Shown piece after piece: positions 51,001 to 63,249 of a stretch of DNA of 64,000 nucleotides. The translations under genes and the position numbers were made by a program. The stretch's first letter is position 1. Every line of letters starts with the position of its first letter. A model generated the notes under the pieces. That model was not told where the DNA came from. It worked only from the letters and a program-made list of their open reading frames with translations, and did no database searches. This DNA comes from Pseudoscleropodium purum (taxonomy: Eukaryota; Streptophyta; Bryopsida; Hypnales; Brachytheciaceae): assembly GCA_963969395.1 (NCBI GenBank), contig OZ017797.1, positions 806,001-870,000 of the forward strand. The letters are read 5' to 3'.

Positions 51001-51740
51001 AATATTTCAATATTTGTAGTGCATACCTCTAGTAAAAACAACAATATTGATACATGTACCCATTAAAGTCAATACATCAATTTCAAAAATCAAACATCAT
51101 AATCTTGCAATCTAAATTAGCTTTTCCAAATTTGAGAGCACATTCAATGGCAATTGTCTTTACTCTTTGAGATCAAACAATTACATCGTATAGTTCCAAG
51201 AATTTATACTCTTTTCTATTGCTTTTCCTAGTATCCATTTTTGTGAGTTGCAATGTCTCTAATATTGAATCAATGCACTAAGGGATAAATCTAAAAGTTG
51301 AAGTTGTAGCCAGATATGGATGCAAATATTGTGAGCCAAGGTCTTAATATAGTAGGCATAAACATTTGACACTATGACTTAATTAAGAAGAAACCAGGGA
51401 AAGAACATCAATAATTACAACCTTGCTAAAAAATTTGACCTTAGACACTAGTAGAATGATGATTTGTGTACACTAAAGCCTCAGACTATAGGTTTTGTAA
51501 TAGTCGACTCACAAATTTTAGCAAGTTGCCATTTTGATTGTCTCATCTTCATACTTTTTCTCCATAATTAGTGTGATTGGATCCACAATCTATGGTGTTG
51601 TGAGGATTGCTACTATGTGAGTGTAGGAACGTGAGCCCATGGACTTAGAGGTCTATACACCTATATTATAGGTGTCTATATTTTAGAAACCTTCCATAAT
51701 TACAGTTTAATTATATTATAGATACTTATACTATTGTTGC
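48055..51740. repeat. Dispersed short 'CCTATATTATAGG'-like repeats
   Basis: Variants of a partly palindromic word (acctatattata, ctatattataggt, cctataacatagg) recur at about 48062, 48095-48118, 48847-48875, 48890-48915, 49290-49310, 49350-49370, 49480-49580 and 51650-51735, with unrelated DNA between. They look like clusters from one degenerate minisatellite family. Copy 3 of repeat R2 (minus strand, about 48480-48760) and a segment matching 21130-21460 (49640-50065) are interspersed. No gene is seen. Confidence 0.5.
48480..48760 (-). repeat. Dispersed repeat R2, copy 3 (inverted)
   Basis: The reverse complement aligns with 3130-3300: 'tttgacaaattggct', 'accttaaacc' and 'attttgggtacccc' are the complements of R2 landmarks. 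Non-coding. Confidence 0.5.
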
Positions 51741-51744
51741 TTAT

Positions 51745-52694
51745 ACTACATAAGTAGGATATCTACTTTATACATATGCTCAAGACTCACATTCTTACAC
51801 ACTAGCATTGTTGTTGGTGTTCCATCACATATTATTTTTTGGCCATCAATATATTTTATGTCAATTATTCAAAATATTCCATGTCACCTATTCATGTTAA
51901 AAATGTTGTTGTAGCAAGTGTTGTGGCTATCCATGTCAATAATTTAAGGAAATTATGTATTGAACATTTGTGAGTAGATTTTCAATCCAACTTTATTTAG
52001 CATATGATAAATTTAAATTGCAATTTGCATGATGAGAGTAAAATGGATTATAACTTAAATAGAAAGGGAGAAATAGATTAAAACTTGCATAATGGGAGTT
52101 GATAGGGAGACAATTAAGATACAAATAGGTACTTGTAGTAGTTGTATTCATGCAAAAGGTGTGAAGACATAGTTGTCTCTTTACCAAGAATGGCCACCTC
52201 ATAGTTCATGAGAGACACAAGTTCAAAATTTGTCAATGCCATTAGCTCTGGTTATAAATAAATGGTTGAGTGAAGTGGATTAATAGATTTGTTATCCTTT
52301 TGGTAGAAGTACATTTTGTCATTTAAATTTTAACTCCATTTCAATGTAAATGGTGAAATTTGGTGGCTTAAAAACTCTTAAATTTTTATATTATAAATGG
52401 TTTAGACATGTGACAAACTTGACTAGGATCATAATCAAGATCTTAAAATCACTCTTCAGGCATTTTTTTGGTCATTTGGTAGGTCTACTAAACCTATGTT
52501 TCTACTAGTACAACAAACATTCATCGTAACACATTTGATCGATGTTCATGTATAAACCAACTATATCCATTCAAATCCAAGGTGTTAGGATTAAAGCATA
52601 GTGACAAATCAACTATCTCAAATAATATATAGAAATAGGGTTGGAATTTTTGGAACTATTGTGACAAATATATACAAACTTGACCAAACCTCTT
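51745..52694. other. AT-rich intergenic DNA, no gene seen
   Basis: A minus-strand frame at 51993-52202 has no recognisable domain. No further structure was found. Confidence 0.4.
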
Positions 52695-52985
52695 TTAACC
52701 CCTGAATGTCCAAATTGCATTTTTTTTTGGCAATATAGTGATTTAGGGCAACTCACTACAAATGAAATTTTTATTCTTTTTCTTTGAAATTTTTACACAA
52801 CATGTGCCCAAAGAATGGCTTTAAGGTCCAACATTTTTCATAACTTTTGACTATATGGTTAAAAAGTTATTGTATAATATGTAATTTTTAATGCTTCGTG
52901 GGCAACCCAATTTTTTTTTAAATCACTTTTTCAAGAAATAAAAATTTGAAATTTATTTCTAGATTAATATCCTCCTATTAAGTTA

Positions 52986-53263
52986 CATTAGGAAAATTTT
53001 CAACCCTCAAAAGGGTTGTGAGTTTTGACACCCCCCCCTTTGGTGCAATTAGAGAGGAATTCCACAATTTTTTATTTTTTAATATATGAACACATCTGAT
53101 GTGGCACTAATTGTACCATGTCAAATTTTAATTATTTTTAATTATTTTATTATTATTTAAATTATTTAAATTATTATTATTTTAAATTATTAGTAATTAC
53201 ATTGCGGGGCACAGAAAAAGGAATCCTTAACGGTCCTCTGTAGGGTTCAAAATTTTTGTAATG
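52986..53263. mobile_element. MITE related to M1, nested in T1 copy C (278 bp)
   Basis: The left end starts CATTAGGAAAATTTTC and the right end, read inward, CATTACAAAAATTTTG. Together with the following AACCCT, 19 of 22 terminal bases match. Like M1 elements it has a 'gtggca...' block ('gatgtggcactaattgtaccatgtc'-like region near 53098), an A/T-rich core and a similar length. It is therefore probably a distant M1 relative. Confidence 0.6.
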
Positions 53264-53504
53264 GGTTGTTTGTTTGTTACATTGAGATCTCTTGAATCGT
53301 GTGTCTACCATTCGCATGTTTCGTATCATCAGAAAGCCCTAGGCAAGAAGGGGTGCACGGGTTTGGTTTCGTGGTGTTCCGACCAAGGGCATGAAAGTTA
53401 TTGAATTTTGAAGTTGTTATGAATTTCAAAAGATTTTAAATTATTTTTTCTTTTGGCTTGACCGTGGCAATGGCACGGAGCACACTAATTTACATAGAAA
53501 ACTA

Positions 53505-53981
53505 AGTGCATGTTCCCACCTGGCCTAATGGTGTTAGAGTGCCGTTGTTTTGTTCTTAAAGGAGTGCTAAGTTTCTACACGTTCTCACTTGTGTTGTTTG
53601 GTATTCACTGAACCTAGCTGGAGCTTAATGTGGCAATGCGATAAGAATAGTATTAAGGGTATTAATTTATGACCCACCACAACTGAAAATGCGTTCAGTT
53701 TGTTCTTCTCTGTTGGATTTACGAACTATGCTTCGGATTAGAATTTTTTTTGACTTCTTGTTGAGTTCTCTTGGACTCTTTTTCCACTATCTTTCCAACT
53801 CCTGCATTGTTGTTGCAATTGGAGGGATTTTCAAAGAATTGCACTTTGTTTCAATGTCAGCAGCTTCCCTCATGAAAAGCTTGTGCAATCATTAGACAAA
53901 AGCAAAGCATGTACACAGGAACATAAGAACAGACGAGAAAAAGGACAATGAAATTGTGACACGCCAAGTGTGAACAAGCCT
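53505..53981. mobile_element. Inverted-repeat element nested in T1 copy C
   Basis: GTTCCCACCTGGC at 53512-53524 is complementary to GCCAAGTGTGAAC at 53963-53975 in 11 of 13 positions, and the similarity extends outward by several bases. The block is GC-richer than its host and is missing from T1 copies A and B. A short frame inside has no recognisable domain. Boundaries are approximate; a hAT-like MITE is possible but no target duplication was confirmed. Confidence 0.45.
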
Positions 53982-55055
53982 TATAAGCTTTGAATCATTC
54001 CATTTTGATTAAAGACATGAAAATTATGAGGAGTTTTAGTTTGCGGACAATTATGGAATCTCTATTGTAAAATAAACTTTAAAGTCCTTAATTTAACTCA
54101 ATTTTCAATATTTTTTGAAAAAAATTACAATCATAGGATGTAGATTATTTATTACAACATTATAACCATTGGGATTGTCATTTTTAAATTCCATAACTAA
54201 ATTCTTAACAATTTAGTATTTTGAATCATTCTCTACTTCTTTTAGTTTACTATTTTTTTCCTATATATTGCACAATTCAAATTGATCTGAAAAGTTCAAA
54301 CATGTAGTCAACTTGATTTGAAGAGTGAATCCTAAGAAGCACCACCATTTTGGACCTTTTTTTTTATACAAACGTGACCTTGATTTTTTTTTCAAATACT
54401 AATATTTTGGAATCTGTACAATTATAGAAATTTCTGAAAGTTTTCCACATCTTTTCAAAAGAAATCACTACAAGATCCTATGATTACATGTGTCCAATTT
54501 TTTTTTGTAATTTGGTACTTGGACTAGAATTGGCAATTTTAGAGCATTTTTGGTGAGAACATAGTCCAAAACATTTAAGGGTTAAAGCCAAATTAATTCT
54601 TACAAGTTAAAATTATTAATAGGTCTTTTTTGGTAGCCTATATAATCCATGATCACACTTATTGAGTGTAGGCAAATACAACTAAAAAAATTTCTAAAGG
54701 TTATTAATCAATCGATTGTAGGTAAAATCAAATATTTTATCAAAATTGGCTAATTGTTCTTGTAAACAAATTTGAATTTGGTACAATATGCATAGAAGAA
54801 ACCTTAATCAATGTTTACTTGAATTGCATCAAAGTTTAATAGATTCAATGGTGATTTTTGTTCTACTACAATTAACTAAAATATATGAGACTTAAAAAAT
54901 TTGTTGTACCTCTAATTCCAATTTGAGGTACATAGAATTGCAAATATTTTTCAAATATAATATTTTCATTTCCACAAAATATCCTATTTTTTCACCTTCA
55001 TTTAACATCTATATTTACATTATACCTCTTTAGTACAAAACTTTGATATTATTGT

Positions 55056-57094
55056 TCAACCACTATATATATTATGACCCAAAGAGTCTTGGGACTTTAG
55101 CAGAATGGAGCCATCACAACCACAAAGAGTAGTATATTTGTCTTTGCGTGTATAATTTGTACACTCAAATTCCAAAGTTTGTGATAGTAGTCTTTGAATG
55201 TAATTTGCAACTTCAAAAGAAGACTTTCCACCAGCACAAGTGAATTCATGTGGCAATTCATCAAGAAATGTAACCTACTTACACAATTCAAATACATGAT
55301 TAAATAATAAAAATGAATTATTTTAAGCTTTTAAAATATTTATTGATAAATATGTATTAAAACTATAATTTGAAGTAGATATCCACAAATTATGTTTAAT
55401 AATAATATTATATATATATATATAATATAAATAATATATCATTGTATAATTTTGATTATGTGTATAGAATACAAATTGAAAGATATGATTTACCTCATAA
55501 ACTGGACTTGGATTCATGAAGAAATAAAAGGGGTCTAAGCTTTTCCAACCACGTGCGGTAGTTCCATGAAACATACTCATTTTAGTGTTCATTGCTACAG
55601 GAACCAAATGATTAGAAAGTTCAGCAAAAAGTGCACTAAATCGTAGTAAATATGGTTCACGACAAGTAGTGCCTTCTGGACATATTGCCAAATCTCCTTC
55701 TTGTAAGAGAGTTCTTATATTTGTTGCATCTTTTTCCCTATCTCGATTAAGAGGAATTGTTTTAATTGGAGATAATAGTTTAGATAAGTGGCTTATACTA
55801 TATGTAACAGCAGTTACACGGCGCCCTAAAGCTATACCCACCATTATAGGGTCTAATAATGTTCGGTGAGTGCACACATATAAATGACCTTTTCCATCGT
55901 TGTGTTCATGTTTGAGTGGAGGATTTCCATGAACAATAATATAAACCCCTAAAAACTTATATACAATTGTTAATAAACTTATTGGCAACATTATGCCTAC
56001 AATAATTCGTAGTATAGCTAAAAGTGCACCTATTGGATACCAAAGTAGTGTTACAAGTGCAATACTAGCTGTTGGCCTTTGCACCAAACGACCATCATGA
56101 AATATTATTGACTTCATTAAACTATTTTTTGGAGCTGCTGCAATATTTTCATCTGGAACAACAATATATGCTTCCTATACAAGTCCAAATGTTGGTATTT
56201 CTTCAATCATTGACATATTTTAAGTTTAAAAAAATTATTTTAAATATTCATTTTTCATTGCAAAATGTGTATGTAATAATGAGATATTTAAAATGATTAT
56301 AATTTTAAAGTTTATAATAATATTTATCAAGTAATTGCACAAAATTTCACCTTACAAAGTGACATGAAATAGTGATCTGAGTGACGATCTCCCAATCCAA
56401 CATCAGGAAAATTTGAGTCTTTAAATTCATGCTTCAATGTTGTTTCTTTGACTTTTCCTACCAATACTCCAGGATTTTCTAGTAATCCAGTTGCAATTCC
56501 ATTAGATATATGAAGCTCGGTGCCCAAAACTTTATCCACGCCAAGATAAGTCTTGGCAAAAGGTTCAACCATTACTCGTGGTGTTGCTGTCAATATATAT
56601 CGCTTTCCAAAAGAAGAAAACACTTGCCATGTATTTGGATGAACATCTTCACCATAAAACTTAGGCAGAGTTCCACGTGCAATTGCTTCAATGTCACCAA
56701 TTTTAAGTCCCACAAAAGTAATGAAAATCAATATACGGATTCCAATTGATTCCGAAATACAATGATAAAGAAACCAACACAAAGGAGAAAATAATAAGAG
56801 GAATGAGGCTCTGATAACACCTCCACCTTCAAATGCAATTAACATGAAGTATGGAAATGAGCTACATCCACGAAGAAGTGTTCCATCTAAATCTGAAACC
56901 ACCGTTTGATTTGATCGACTTTCATAATTGCAATTGTGAATAGTATTATATGGTTCTATTTTCAAAGAATTTCCATATATTTGAAAGTTTGAATCTGTAT
57001 TTCCAAAAGACATTGCAAAACCTTTTATTAAAAACAATAATAAAATCAATTGATGATTATTAAAGGTGGCTTTCATATTTGTTGTTTTATCCAA
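55056..57094 (-). CDS. GPAT: Glycerol-3-phosphate acyltransferase, land-plant bifunctional acyltransferase/phosphatase type
   Basis: Members of this land-plant family attach acyl groups to glycerol-3-phosphate, mostly at sn-2, at the ER for cutin and suberin monomers (family knowledge). Three coding exons join in frame: 57094-56351, 56174-55494 and 55274-55056, giving 1644 nt and 547 aa plus stop. The N-terminal HAD-phosphatase-like part has DLDGT (residues 68-72), TATPR (169-173) and GLGDRHSD (233-240), so its catalytic aspartates are kept. This is unlike GPAT5-type proteins and like the bifunctional GPAT4/6/8 type. The acyltransferase part has HRTLLD (His351, Asp356), NRDREKD (391-397), PEGTTCREP (from 414) and VPVAMN near 440. 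The hydrophobic runs around 92-111 and 280-320 are probable membrane segments. The C-terminal block [15 protein letters not shown] is conserved. The start is uncertain: Met1 and Met7 are both possible. The exact clade (cutin or suberin) needs a tree. Confidence 0.95.
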
Positions 57095-57204
57095 AAAAAT
57101 TACACTTTAGTCAAAATAATATGCAATGAAAAGTTATTCCTATGTCATATATGCTTGAGAATATTTTTGCTTACCTTTCTTGATTCCTGCTTTCTCCATA
57201 TTTA

Positions 57205-57212
57205 TATTTATA
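57205..57212 (-). promoter_or_regulatory. Possible TATA box of the GPAT gene
   Basis: The minus strand reads TATAAATA here, 111 bp upstream of the first ATG, a normal distance for a plant TATA box with an ~80-nt leader. The region is AT-rich, so a chance match cannot be excluded. Confidence 0.4.
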
Positions 57213-57299
57213 GTCTTTGTTCATCTTTTTTGGATCTTTAGGGATTAAATCTTGGTCGATTTGACATTTTTGTAGTTGCAAAGGTGAACGTACTTCAAC

Positions 57300-58710
57300 C
57301 TTCACTTCATTTGTTTCAAGCTCCCTGACGAATCACCTTCCACAATACCTCTTTTAAATGAGGTCATTATATTGTATTTAATATTTTATAACACTATAAT
57401 TTTTTTTTAAAAACATATGATTTTATATTATGATTGCTATACTACAATAGAAAGATGATATAATCATTTGATAATATTTTTTCTATATACAAAGGGGTAA
57501 ATGAAGCACCTGTATGGCCAAAATGCCACATCACAAAGGAATTGTTCCATTGTAAATTCTTATTGCCACCTAGTACTAAGAAGAATTGAACCAAGATTTG
57601 CCATCAATTTATAAATCAAAGACTTTGGTAAAAAAGAATATCATTTATACACAATATGATTAACAATTAGGATTAGGTTAATGTCAGCATGCTACATTTG
57701 TAAAATCATATTTATAAGTAAGAAGTTATGTACATGTAAAGTTAATTTACATTATATTTATAAACACTATGTATACTTTTCACTTCACAAATTTAATGAA
57801 AGCCAAAAACCTTAAAAAAGAATTTGGATATCACTATGAAGCATTTTTTAAATTTATTCTTCAATCATGTTGAATCATATTATCTAGCTCATTAAAATTC
57901 CCTTGTTGTGTGAAAAATTATAGAACAAAATGAAGCACAAACTAAAATAATCAAACCTTGAAGATGATCTTTTAAAAAGTAGAATATTGATAGAAAAGAA
58001 GGTATAAATTCTCTCTCTGTTCTTCAATACAAAAAGGAGTATAGTATTTTTATTTTTCATTATTACAATAACATTGAATGATCTTTATAGTTCACACATA
58101 TTTGCACCCTTTCAAAATGTCATTCACTTTTTATGCACCTCTTGGTTCACAAATATATACCTCTTGAATAAGTAATAAAAAGTTAAATTTTTTTATTAGG
58201 ATATCATTAAAAGATGATTCTTAGAATTAATTGATTTATAAATGCAATTTTAAAATTTGTGTTTTTTGAAAAAAAATCTTTAAAAATGTGAAATTGGACA
58301 ATGATATCTTTGTGGTGATATCCAAAATTCAAAATCACAATGATCACAAATATGCGTATAAACATAATGGAAAGTCATATTTTTTGCAATTGTTAACATT
58401 TTGTTTGTAATTTATTAAATTCAACATCATATTTTCTTAATTAAAAAACTTTCCTTACTTCCTTCAAAATTATTGAATAATAATTCAACAAAGGAAAAAT
58501 TATTTTTTTTCAGTTTGTGATATGGATATCTAATCATTTTTGTATGAAAATTGTAACCACTTTGAATTTTTGTCAATAGTTTGTTTTCAATAGTACACTT
58601 GAAGAAGCAAATTTAAGATTGAAATATTACTATAGAATTTTTTTTCAATTGAATTGCACTTATTTATATTATAACACTTAAAGTTGAATTTTAAAAATGA
58701 TACATGAATT
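57300..58710. other. AT-rich intergenic DNA, no gene seen
   Basis: GPAT upstream region and beyond; no open frame or clear repeat recognised. Confidence 0.4.
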
Positions 58711-58714
58711 TTTA

Positions 58715-60290
58715 AAGGTTTATTGCAATGATGACCTTTAAATTGGAACTGGTTTAGCCAATTCTTGGAATGACCTTTGGGATTTTTCTTTTGACCTATA
58801 TGAGGTCCACTTTAAGACCACCACGTGCCTTTGAAGTGACAACTAAAATTGAAACCATGACTATAATGATGGAGTGAAGCCATAAATGGTAGAATGAAGC
58901 TATGACAAATGAAGCCAACATGAAATGAAGTTAGGACTAAAATAGTGGAATGATACCAAGACAAAAACAACATAATTTCAAAGCCACAAGACTAAAATTG
59001 AAGCCCATGTATAGTATCTTTTCAATTGAGAGAGTTCAATAGATTTTGGAGGAACCAATGAAATCCTTCAAGCTTCCATTTATTTATTGAAATAAAGACC
59101 AAATTGAAATTTGGAATTTATAAAAAATAAGACTTAGAAGGTTTTTGCGTCTACCACTGAGCTTGGATCCATATTGATGAATATAAGGCAAGCATTGGCT
59201 ATTAGTCAACTTTAGACTTCAAAGTTCACCATGATAAGTTGACAATTGTCAAGACTTCCACATCAATTGAAGTCTACATCCTAATAACCCTCAAAAGATG
59301 AGCTTGTTACTACTTTTTCAAACTTCATTTGCAAGTAAATATGAATGGGATTCTTAAATTTTTTTAGAAAAGTGATTACATCATTTTACATATATTCTAT
59401 TATTTGTAAAAAAAAATTATAAAAAATCTAAATTAACATGAATTTCTGAATAAAAAGGTGAAACAATTCATATAAAATGCAATTGTGCTCAAAAAATCTA
59501 AAAATTTCTCCATAGGTTTACAATATAGTGTAGAACATCATGGGGCAATTTTTTTTTATTAGATTACATTAAAATTAGAAAATCAACACTCCATGGTTTT
59601 AGACTTGAAGTTCAAATTGCTATAAAATTCAAGTAACAACCTTTAGGTTGGAACTAGTTTCTTCACTTTTTAAAGTGACCTTTGCAATTTTTGTTTTGAC
59701 AAATATTGGGTTAACTTTGTAACTATGGGGTCCATTTGAAGTTTAGATTAAGAAACTCATGGAATGAAACCAAGAGCAAAATAATGGAATTTTGAAGTTA
59801 CATGGCTATGATTGAAGCCTACAAAGAATTCAATGTTTTTTCAATTGACTTGATTGAAAGACTAAAAAGCTTTTTGAAGGAACCAATAGAAAATTTTAAA
59901 GTTCAATTAGTAGTTTCCAAAACCAAGGCTAGAAGAATTTGGAATTAAAAAAATATATGAGAGTAGAAACGGTCCTTTTATGCAATCATAGGATCTTGGA
60001 ATTTTGGGGTTTATGTATTGACAATTATAGAAATTAGCACTAGCTATTGATTAACATACACCTCCAAAGTTCAACATTGTAAGTTCATAGTTGCCGAGAT
60101 TTCCATGTCAACTAAAGTTTAGAGAATTTAAACCTTTGCAAGATAAGCCCTATAATTATTTTTTCAACCTTCATTTTGCAAATACCTATCAATGTGATTT
60201 TTCATATTTATTTTTTGGACATGTGGTTACATGTCTTCTATTATTTGTAACTAGTCATTTTCCCCAAAACTATTTGTATTGATGGTTGTT
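58715..60290 (+). repeat. Tandem duplication, ~910-bp unit
   Basis: 58715-59410 and about 59630-60290 align in the same orientation. Shared landmarks are 'gacctttaaattggaactgg / aacctttaggttggaactag', 'tggaatgaaacc', 'gaaggaaccaat', 'agcattggctattagt / agcactagctattgat' and 'cttccacatcaattgaag / tttccatgtcaactaaag'. The spacing of matching words is about 910-930 bp. The copies are clearly diverged and non-coding. Confidence 0.65.
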
Positions 60291-60587
60291 TTTGAAAAAA
60301 TAAAAATGTAGTAATAAAGAATCTTTCATTTCAATTAATTTAAATATTTTAATATAAAACCTTTAGCTTTCCAAAATTAATTTGGATCATTAAGCATATT
60401 GGTCAAACAAAGATGGATGATTTAGACAAGCATATTCATGTTTTTAGGACTTGGGGTTTAAGATTGAGAAGAAAAATTATTGAATTACTCTTAGTTTAAT
60501 CCTACTTAGTGATATGGCAACCCATCATGGATATTCACACTTGAAAAATGTAATAATGGATGTTAGTAGGGCACAAATGTGAGTGAA

Positions 60588-60900
60588 TTAACCCCTAAAG
60601 TCCCAAGGCACTTACTAAGATTTCTTGTCTCAAAAAATATTAGAAACTAACATTACTATTGCATTGATAAGAAAAACATCCAAATTGAATTTTTTGAGAA
60701 TACAACTATAGGATCTTGTAATACACTTGTGTGAAAGAATATGGTAAGAATTTTTAACCTATAGATTGAAAGTTAATTGCATTTAAAGTGAACACTGTTT
60801 TTTTTAGCCTCACCCAAGAATTTCAGAATTCGAATACCTTTGACTACCTCTTGTGATCAATTTTCACATTATAGACTTCAAATTTAATTATTTTCCACAA
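60588..60900 (+). mobile_element. TTAA-bounded element T1, partial copy D (left end)
   Basis: It starts TTAACCCCTAAAGTCCC and continues with 'ataggatcttgtaatac', matching T1 copy A at about 24050 ('ataggatcttgtaatatg'), and then 'gactacctcttgtgatc', resembling the 'actacacttcacaagg' block of copy B. A right end was not found within 2 kb, so the copy is truncated or interrupted. Confidence 0.5.
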
Positions 60901-61129
60901 TTTTCATCAAATTTAAATATTTCTACCAATTTTCAAGTCAATCTAGGACATTGAACACATCATACATAAGTTTGGAATGCAAATATGTCCCAAAATTTGA
61001 TAATATACTGATAGACTTTTGAATGCTACAAAGCTCTTTTACATTTGCTCAAATGTAAAAGACATAAAATACTACATTTTAGTTGAATGTCCCTTAGTAG
61101 GAATATGCTCTCCTATTACAAAAATAGAC

Positions 61130-61300
61130 TACAAAATTTCAATTCTAGATTATTAATTTGAAGAACTTGATAGTATTCAAAACCTCTTAATCCAAGAGTA
61201 TGACAAATTGGCAAAGTTTATTTTTAAATACAAAATGAGGTCCATCATACTACTTGTGAGGTCAAATATAACCTATCACTTTCTTGCAATCACCCTAAAT
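61130..61300 (-). repeat. Dispersed repeat R2, copy 4 (inverted)
   Basis: The reverse complement matches 3010-3330: 'ttcttgcaatcaccctaaa' is the complement of the 'gggtgattgcaagaa' landmark, and 'gacaaattggcaaagtt' and 'gactacaaaatttcaattct' match further R2 words. Non-coding. Confidence 0.5.
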
Positions 61301-61669
61301 ACCAAATGTTGCAAACACATTGAAAAAACTCTCCCAAAAAATTGGGTGAAATTTTTTTTAAAAGGAATGAGGTGCATTTGGCCAATAATAATTTAATTTT
61401 TAATTTTTGGGTTGCTAATAAGTTTTAGGATTATAATAGAAGAGTGTCTAAATAAGGTTTGTGTCATATTACATCCAAGTTCTAATTCAAGGCCAAATTA
61501 CAAAGTTTTGGTAGAAGGTGAATAAAATATATAAAATATGGGATTTTGGACTTTATAGTGTGAAGGTTAAAATTCCAACATGTCTCATGTATAATATTGT
61601 ATAGTAATCAAAATATTAAATGCCTAAAACATATGTCTAAAATTCAAAAAAACAAATTTTAAAGTATAT

Positions 61670-62460
61670 TCAATATTCAAATAAGTGCCATAGCTATTCC
61701 AAGACTCCAAATTAAGAGTATGGTATTTTTTTGAAAAACTAATACAAATTTTTTTTAACCATATAAATTTCAAATAAAAACCTCTTACAATCCAATTTTT
61801 ATAGCTAGTTAAAGGCTTTTCTTCTTAATTCAATGGTAGCTCTACACTACTTTATTTTTAAGGACTTTCTATTTCATAAAAACTCTAAATTCCTCGTGCT
61901 ATATCTTTTTGGAAATCCAACTTTTCCATATATACCATATTCGAATTTCATTTCCAAATCTTATATATTCCATTGTAACTTATTAAAGTTGACACTCAAA
62001 AATCTAGTATTAGCTCTACGCTACTTTACTTCCAAGCCCATACCTTCCACTTTCTAACTCCAAATTACAACTGTAATAAATTTTTAAAAAGCTAATACAA
62101 ATTTTTATAATCAGATAAAATTTCAAGTTGAAATTTTTTACTTTACAATTTCTATTTTCCATTGAAGTATCTTCTCCTAAATTTAAATATAGCTCAATAC
62201 TACTTCATTTTCAAGCCTATAACTTTCACTTACTAACTTCAAAAAAAGAGATTTATAAATTTTTAAAAATACAAAAATTCAATTCATAAGTGTAACAAAT
62301 CTCAAAATTAGATACTTTCTAACCAATTAATTATATATGCTCAAAATTTTTGTTGTCAAATTCTATGGCAAATGACCCTCTTTCACTCCATCAAGCGTAA
62401 TTTTTACATACAAACTCCAAATAGACCAAGTTATAATTTTTTTAAATCACAATAAAAAAA
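61670..62460 (+). repeat. Degenerate tandem array, ~178-bp unit
   Basis: 'tagctctacactactttatttt', 'tagctctacgctactttacttc' and 'tagctcaatactacttcatttt' begin at about 61835, 62012 and 62190, that is every 178 bp. The words 'gactccaaatta / aactccaaattacaa' and 'ctaatacaaattttt' keep the same phase. More diverged units extend on both sides. The unit length is in the range of plant satellites. Confidence 0.65.
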
Positions 62461-62469
62461 GAACATCCT

Positions 62470-63240
62470 ATCAAATCTTCATTCTAAAATTTAGAATATA
62501 TACAACTCACTATAACTCTCTAAACTTACAATAAATAAAAATAAACTATAAGAAGAAAGAATAAGAACCCCCCTCCTAGTCCTTCACCTAAGCAAGTGGA
62601 TTTCAACTTGTAATATGTGCCATTTAGACTACATTTCATTCATTGTCCATCCAATTTCTCTTCATAATTCTATCCATATCCTCCACACGAAATTATAATC
62701 CTTCAAAATCCAAATGAATGGTAAAACAAGCATCACCTTTTGTTTCAACAACTTATTCAAGGCTACATAAGATATGAAACTATTTCAAAATAAGAAAAAC
62801 TATTAGATAATAAAATATCATAGCCAACAAACAATTTAACAATAAAAACTTTGCAAAAACAAATCAATTACTTAGTCATGGAATTGGTTGATTAGTTAAA
62901 TTTGCATAGCTCCAATTGGTTTGAATTTGAGCCCCACAGAACTCATTGAGTGACATGGGCACTTTGTGGCTTGACACACTTAGTGAAATAATGCAAGAAA
63001 CTCTTGCCAATAAATCTGTTACCTATTCCCCTAATTTGTGATAAGATATAGGACACCTAAAATAGAACAATTTTTGTAGTTCTCACTATGGTTCCTTCTT
63101 TTTTTCCTTATTCATTTATTTCATGAAGATTCAATCAAAGGATTCAATGCCAATCAAAATAAAGATAATACAAATTTCACATAATGAGATAATCTGCATC
63201 ATGACAACGTAATGTGAAGCTGCCCTAAATTCCCACTTTT
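62470..63240. other. AT-rich intergenic DNA, no gene seen
   Basis: No frame, repeat or structure recognised. Confidence 0.4.
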
Positions 63241-63249
63241 TTGTAAACA

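Larger units (their letters stand above)
52695..54585 (-). mobile_element. TTAA-bounded element T1, copy C (interrupted by insertions)
   Basis: The ends are TTAACCCCTGAATG on the left and ACATTTAAGGGTTAA on the right, with TTAA outermost on both sides. 52695-52985 and about 53985-54585 are the reverse complement of T1 copies A and B ('aaatcactttttcaagaaataaaaa'-type block; 'tttgcggacaattatgga'; 'ctatgattacatgtgtcc'). About 1 kb in between has no counterpart in copy A and consists of later insertions (52986-53263 and 53505-53981). No transposase frame is present. Confidence 0.6.
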
